Positions 60,879 through 64,000 of a stretch of 64,000 nt of DNA are shown in pieces. The notes under the pieces are model-generated. The model was not told the DNA's origin. It made no database searches and saw only the letters and a program-made list of their open reading frames with translations. The first letter of the stretch is position 1. Each line of letters begins with the position of its first letter. The position numbers and the translations under genes were made by a program. This stretch comes from Corticimicrobacter sp040137905 (GTDB lineage: Bacteria > Pseudomonadota > Gammaproteobacteria > Burkholderiales > Burkholderiaceae_B): assembly GCF_040137905.1 (NCBI RefSeq), contig NZ_JBEFDG010000010.1:1-64000 (forward strand), in the 5' to 3' direction.

Positions 60879-60905
60879 TAAATTCTGCAGTGCAACGCAC
60901 GTTAA
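60879..60905 (+). promoter_or_regulatory. Candidate sigma-28 (FliA) promoter
   Basis: TAAATTCT, 11 bases, CACGTTAA, compared with TAAAGTTT-N11-GCCGATAA. The -35 part fits at six of eight positions, the -10 part at five of eight, and spacing is exact. It lies 59 bases before a chemoreceptor gene, the usual FliA target. Confidence 0.45.
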
Positions 60906-60963
60906 CCTGATCTGGAGACATTGCAGTCTGATTACATAACATAACGCATCAGAAGGAAGCATC

Positions 60964-62529
60964 ATGGCCTTGCGCTCGATCCACTCCCTGAGCCTGGGCA
61001 AACGCCTGGGCCTGCTCGTGACATTGACAGTGGCCGGCGTCCTGGCCATCACTGCCGCCTTCCTGTTTTCCGAGCGAACGCTGCTGATGCAGGAACGCGC
61101 CCAGGGCGTACGCCAGACCGTGGAAACCGCATACAGCCTGGTGGCCAGCTTCCACGCCCGCGCCCAGGCCGGTGAAATGAGCGAGGAAGCCGCGCGCCAG
61201 GCCAGCATCGACGCATTGCGGGCCATGCGCTACAGCGGCAACGAGTACTTCTGGATCAACGACATGGACGCGCGCATCGTACTCCATCCGATCCGCCCAG
61301 AACTCGAGGGCAAGGATATGAGCGACAGCCGTGACCCGACCGGCCTGCGCCTGTTCGTGGCCTTCGTCGACAAGGTCAAGGCCAGCGGAGCCGGTTTCGT
61401 GCACTACATGTGGCCCAAGCCTGGCAGCGAAGCACCTGTCCCAAAGGCCTCCTATGTGCAGGGCTTCGCACCGTGGGGCTGGGTATTGGGTTCCGGTGTC
61501 TACGTCGATACCGTACAGGCCACCTTCCTGCAGCGTGTCACCTGGTTCGGTGGCGGCGCACTCCTGCTGGCGCTGGTCCTGCTGGCTACCGGCATCGTCA
61601 TTACCCGCGGCCTGCTGCGCCAGATCGGCGGCGAGCCAGGCCCTGCTGCAGTTGCCACCCAGCGCATGGCCCAGGGGGACCTGACCAGCGATATCGCAGT
61701 CCTGCCAGGTGCCGAGGACAGCCTGCTGCATGCTATCCGCACCATGCGCGACAACCTCGCGCAGATCGTGCGCGGCGTCCATGCGGGCACGGAATCGATT
61801 GCCACGGCCGCACACCAGATCGCATCGGGCAACAACGACCTGGCCAGCCGTACCGAGCATCAGGCCAGTTCACTCGAACAGACGGCCGCTTCAATGGAAG
61901 AATTCACTGCCACAGTCCGTCTCAATGCCGACAATGCCGGCGAAGCGGCAGCCCTGGCCGCCTCGGCAGCCGAAGTCGCGACACAGGGGGGCGTCGTGGT
62001 CGAACAGGTCGTCAGCACCATGGGTGAAGTCGATGCCGCCTCGCGCAAGATCGTCGATATCATCGCAGTCATCGACGGCATCGCCTTCCAGACCAACATC
62101 CTGGCGCTCAATGCCGCCGTCGAAGCGGCACGGGCCGGTGAACAAGGCAAGGGTTTTGCCGTGGTGGCCTCGGAGGTACGCGCACTGGCCCAGCGTTCCG
62201 CATCGGCAGCACGCGAGGTCAAGCAGTTGATCGATGCCTCGGTCGCCAGCGTCGGACGCGGCAATGCGCTGGCAGAGGATGCCGGCAAAACCATTCGCGA
62301 GGTGGTTCGCAGCGTGCAGGGCGTGACCCGCATCATGGACGAAATCGCCACTGCCAGTCGCGAACAGTCCGACGGCATCACGCAGATCAACCAGGCCGTC
62401 AACAGCATGGACCAGGCGACCCAGCAGAATGCGGCGCTGGTCAGCGAGGCGGCTTCCGCCGCCGAATCGCTCAACGATCAGGCCGGACAGCTCAAGTCCA
62501 TGGTGGAGATTTTCAGGACGCGGGACTGA
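60964..62529 (+). CDS. Methyl-accepting chemotaxis protein (sCache_2)
   Basis: Inner-membrane chemoreceptor of 521 aa. Membrane helix (about 13-36), periplasmic single Cache_2 domain (about 40-185: NEYFWINDMDARIVLHPIRPELEGKDMSD, then SYVQGFAPWGWVLGSGVYVD), second helix (LLLALVLLATGIVIT), HAMP and signalling domain with tip IAFQTNILALNAAVEAARAG. Cache_2 domains sense carboxylic acids or other small ligands, in keeping with a carboxylate-using organism. Confidence 0.93.
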   Translation: MALRSIHSLSLGKRLGLLVTLTVAGVLAITAAFLFSERTLLMQERAQGVRQTVETAYSLVASFHARAQAGEMSEEAARQASIDALRAMRYSGNEYFWINDMDARIVLHPIRPELEGKDMSDSRDPTGLRLFVAFVDKVKASGAGFVHYMWPKPGSEAPVPKASYVQGFAPWGWVLGSGVYVDTVQATFLQRVTWFGGGALLLALVLLATGIVITRGLLRQIGGEPGPAAVATQRMAQGDLTSDIAVLPGAEDSLLHAIRTMRDNLAQIVRGVHAGTESIATAAHQIASGNNDLASRTEHQASSLEQTAASMEEFTATVRLNADNAGEAAALAASAAEVATQGGVVVEQVVSTMGEVDAASRKIVDIIAVIDGIAFQTNILALNAAVEAARAGEQGKGFAVVASEVRALAQRSASAAREVKQLIDASVASVGRGNALAEDAGKTIREVVRSVQGVTRIMDEIATASREQSDGITQINQAVNSMDQATQQNAALVSEAASAAESLNDQAGQLKSMVEIFRTRD

Positions 62530-62627
62530 CTGTGTCCTGGGCACTGGCCAGTAACTGCTCCGCCAGCCGATCCAGCAAACGCTGGCAAGCCGGTGCGGCG
62601 TACCGCTTGCCCGGCAAAGCCCGCCGC

Positions 62628-64000
62628 TCATGAAGCGGACGATGGCCCGCAACGCTCCTGCTCACGCCGCACCACACGCAGTGCGACATCGGTATTGAAA
62701 TCCGCCATCGCCTCGGACAGGGCGACAGCGCTGTCACCCAGGGCATCGGCATGCCGCGCCATCAGGTCATCGAACAGGTCGAATGCCGTCATGTCGCTAC
62801 TTGCCAGCGCATCGGCCAGGGCCGCCAGGCAGGCAGCCAGTTCGTCACCAGACGCGGGCGGGGAACCGGTTTCGGGCGTGCCCACCACCGGCAGCGTCTG
62901 CTGTTCCAGCCAGCATGCATGCGCTTCCAGAGCCTCGACCAGCATCTGCTCCAGGCCAGCCACAGCATCATGCCAGTGCGCTGGCAGCGATTGCCTCGGT
63001 GCATCTGCATCCATGCCGCCAGCCACGACTTCACGCTCGAGCATCGCGCAGGCAGCCGCCAGGCGATCCGCGCCCGTGGCGGCCGCCGTGCTCTTCAATG
63101 GGTGAATGGCGCTGCGCAATGCCCGCGCATCGACCACCTCGAGCGCAGTACGGGCGGCTTCGAGCAGCCGCTTTGCCGCAGGCCGGAAATCCTCCAGCAG
63201 GCGACAGTACAGAACCTTGTCCTGCCCCAGTCGCGCCAGGGCAAGTGATGCGTCAAGTACCATTGCCGGTCCTTCCTGCAATGGTGCAGCGGGCTGATGC
63301 CGCCTGACCTCCCGAACCGTTTCCATACCCTCAAATCTGCTGCCATCGCGCAGGTGGCGCTGAATCACGGCCACCAGATCCTCCAGATGAAAGGGCTTGC
63401 CGATATGGGCATCCATGCCTGCCGCCATGCAGGCGTCCCTGTCTGACTGCATGGCATTGGCCGTCATGGCGACAATGGGCAGTCCGGCATGACGGCCATC
63501 CCTGCGGATCGCATAGGTAGCCTGCAGACCATCCATCACAGGCATCTGCATATCCATCAGAACCAGATCGTAGCCGTCCGGTTCGGCATCCAGTGCCTGC
63601 AACCCCTGCTGCCCATTGGCAGCCACACGTACCCGCGCGCCCTCCCGTTCAAGCAGGCGGGTCGCCACTTCCTGGTTGATATCGTTGTCCTCGACCAGCA
63701 GCAGCCTGACCCCTTCCAGACGGCGCACGGCATGCTCGGACGATGTCGGGGGCATATCCGGTGCGCGGCCACGCAGGGCCGCGCACAGCATCGAAAACGT
63801 CAGCGGCTTGCACAGCACCGGCATGCCTGCCTGCGGAGGCCGCGGATGCGAAGTCGCCAGGACAATCGCGGGCGGGCAATCGGGATCCGGGCCATGCCGC
63901 AGGCGCTCGATCAATAGCTCGTGACCAGGTGCCTCGGCACTGACCAGCGCCACGGCTGGCCAATCATGCAGAGTATCCAGTACTTCTCCTGCCCGCATCG
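62628..64000 (-). CDS. C-terminal part of a hybrid histidine kinase (REC-Hpt), cut by window edge
   Basis: At least 456 aa, open to the right edge. The visible part has a degenerate receiver-like stretch (first about 80 residues), a full receiver domain (LLLVEDNDINQEVATRLLE, phosphoacceptor VLMDMQMPVMDG, Lys in IGKPFHLEDL) and a C-terminal Hpt domain with the phosphohistidine in HPLKSTAAATGADRL. The kinase core expected before the receivers is beyond the window. Convergent with the Cache chemoreceptor gene across 98 bases. The last 200 residues look helical with no further domain named. Confidence 0.85.
   Translation of the reverse strand, partial: MRAGEVLDTLHDWPAVALVSAEAPGHELLIERLRHGPDPDCPPAIVLATSHPRPPQAGMPVLCKPLTFSMLCAALRGRAPDMPPTSSEHAVRRLEGVRLLLVEDNDINQEVATRLLEREGARVRVAANGQQGLQALDAEPDGYDLVLMDMQMPVMDGLQATYAIRRDGRHAGLPIVAMTANAMQSDRDACMAAGMDAHIGKPFHLEDLVAVIQRHLRDGSRFEGMETVREVRRHQPAAPLQEGPAMVLDASLALARLGQDKVLYCRLLEDFRPAAKRLLEAARTALEVVDARALRSAIHPLKSTAAATGADRLAAACAMLEREVVAGGMDADAPRQSLPAHWHDAVAGLEQMLVEALEAHACWLEQQTLPVVGTPETGSPPASGDELAACLAALADALASSDMTAFDLFDDLMARHADALGDSAVALSEAMADFNTDVALRVVRREQERCGPSSAS

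Overview
The window looks like a chromosomal segment of a GC-rich (roughly 60-65 %) betaproteobacterium, most likely Burkholderiales/Alcaligenaceae (Bordetella-Achromobacter-Alcaligenes type). This rests on overall gene content and codon use; the species cannot be fixed from the sequence. Housekeeping genes are interleaved with accessory modules, most of them compact operons with ATGA or GTGA start/stop overlaps.

Layout: 0.2-6 kb, a FixL/FixJ-type two-component pair, folD, prlC and an SMI1/KNR4 gene. 6-10.6 kb, a copper module: copZ and a dihydrolipoamide-dehydrogenase-like flavoprotein read left, copA-cueR read right, both from one symmetric CueR-type promoter. 10.6-12.4 kb, an AbrB-family membrane protein and a nitroreductase. 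12.5-14.8 kb, tRNA-Ala(CGC) with its terminator, then a Fic enzyme and a RlaP-type nucleotidyltransferase. 14.8-20.3 kb, a GST, a Dnr-like Crp/Fnr regulator, NnrS and a NitT/TauT-type ABC transporter. 20.3-26.6 kb, two Fur-box-like sites, then a TonB receptor, a hemophilin-like secreted protein and a Slam (DUF560) outer-membrane protein. This looks like a complete Slam-dependent haem/iron acquisition operon and is the most striking system in the window. 26.6-31.4 kb, a UvrA-like ABC protein with a MarR regulator, an MFS exporter and a HicAB pair with an unusually short HicA. 31.5-37.8 kb, a purine permease and an operon for uptake and hydrolysis of a guanidino or basic amino compound, with an NtrC-like site between them. 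37.8-41.4 kb, LysR, glutaryl-CoA dehydrogenase and a CoA transferase (glutarate catabolism). 41.4-42.8 kb, a PNPOx-like flavoprotein and a PhzF protein. 42.9-49.5 kb, an operon whose composition matches the itaconate degradation cluster (ict-ich-ccl plus MmgE/PrpD, acyl-CoA dehydrogenase and hydrolase). 49.5-52.2 kb and 55.3-56.4 kb, small low-GC genes resembling orphan immunity genes. 52.2-55.3 kb, tyrB and a chemoreceptor. 56.4-59.6 kb, ugd divergent from a metallophosphoesterase-glycosyltransferase pair with a Pho box between them, pointing to phosphate-starvation lipid remodelling (PlcP/Agt type). 59.6-64 kb, a methyltransferase, a Cache chemoreceptor and the C-terminal part of a hybrid signalling protein cut by the window edge.

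Two themes link the genes. One is metal and haem handling: copper efflux, Fur-controlled haem uptake and NO/haem sensing by Dnr with NnrS. The other is nutrient scavenging: NtrC-type control of nitrogen uptake, Pho-controlled lipid remodelling, and dicarboxylate (glutarate, itaconate) catabolism.
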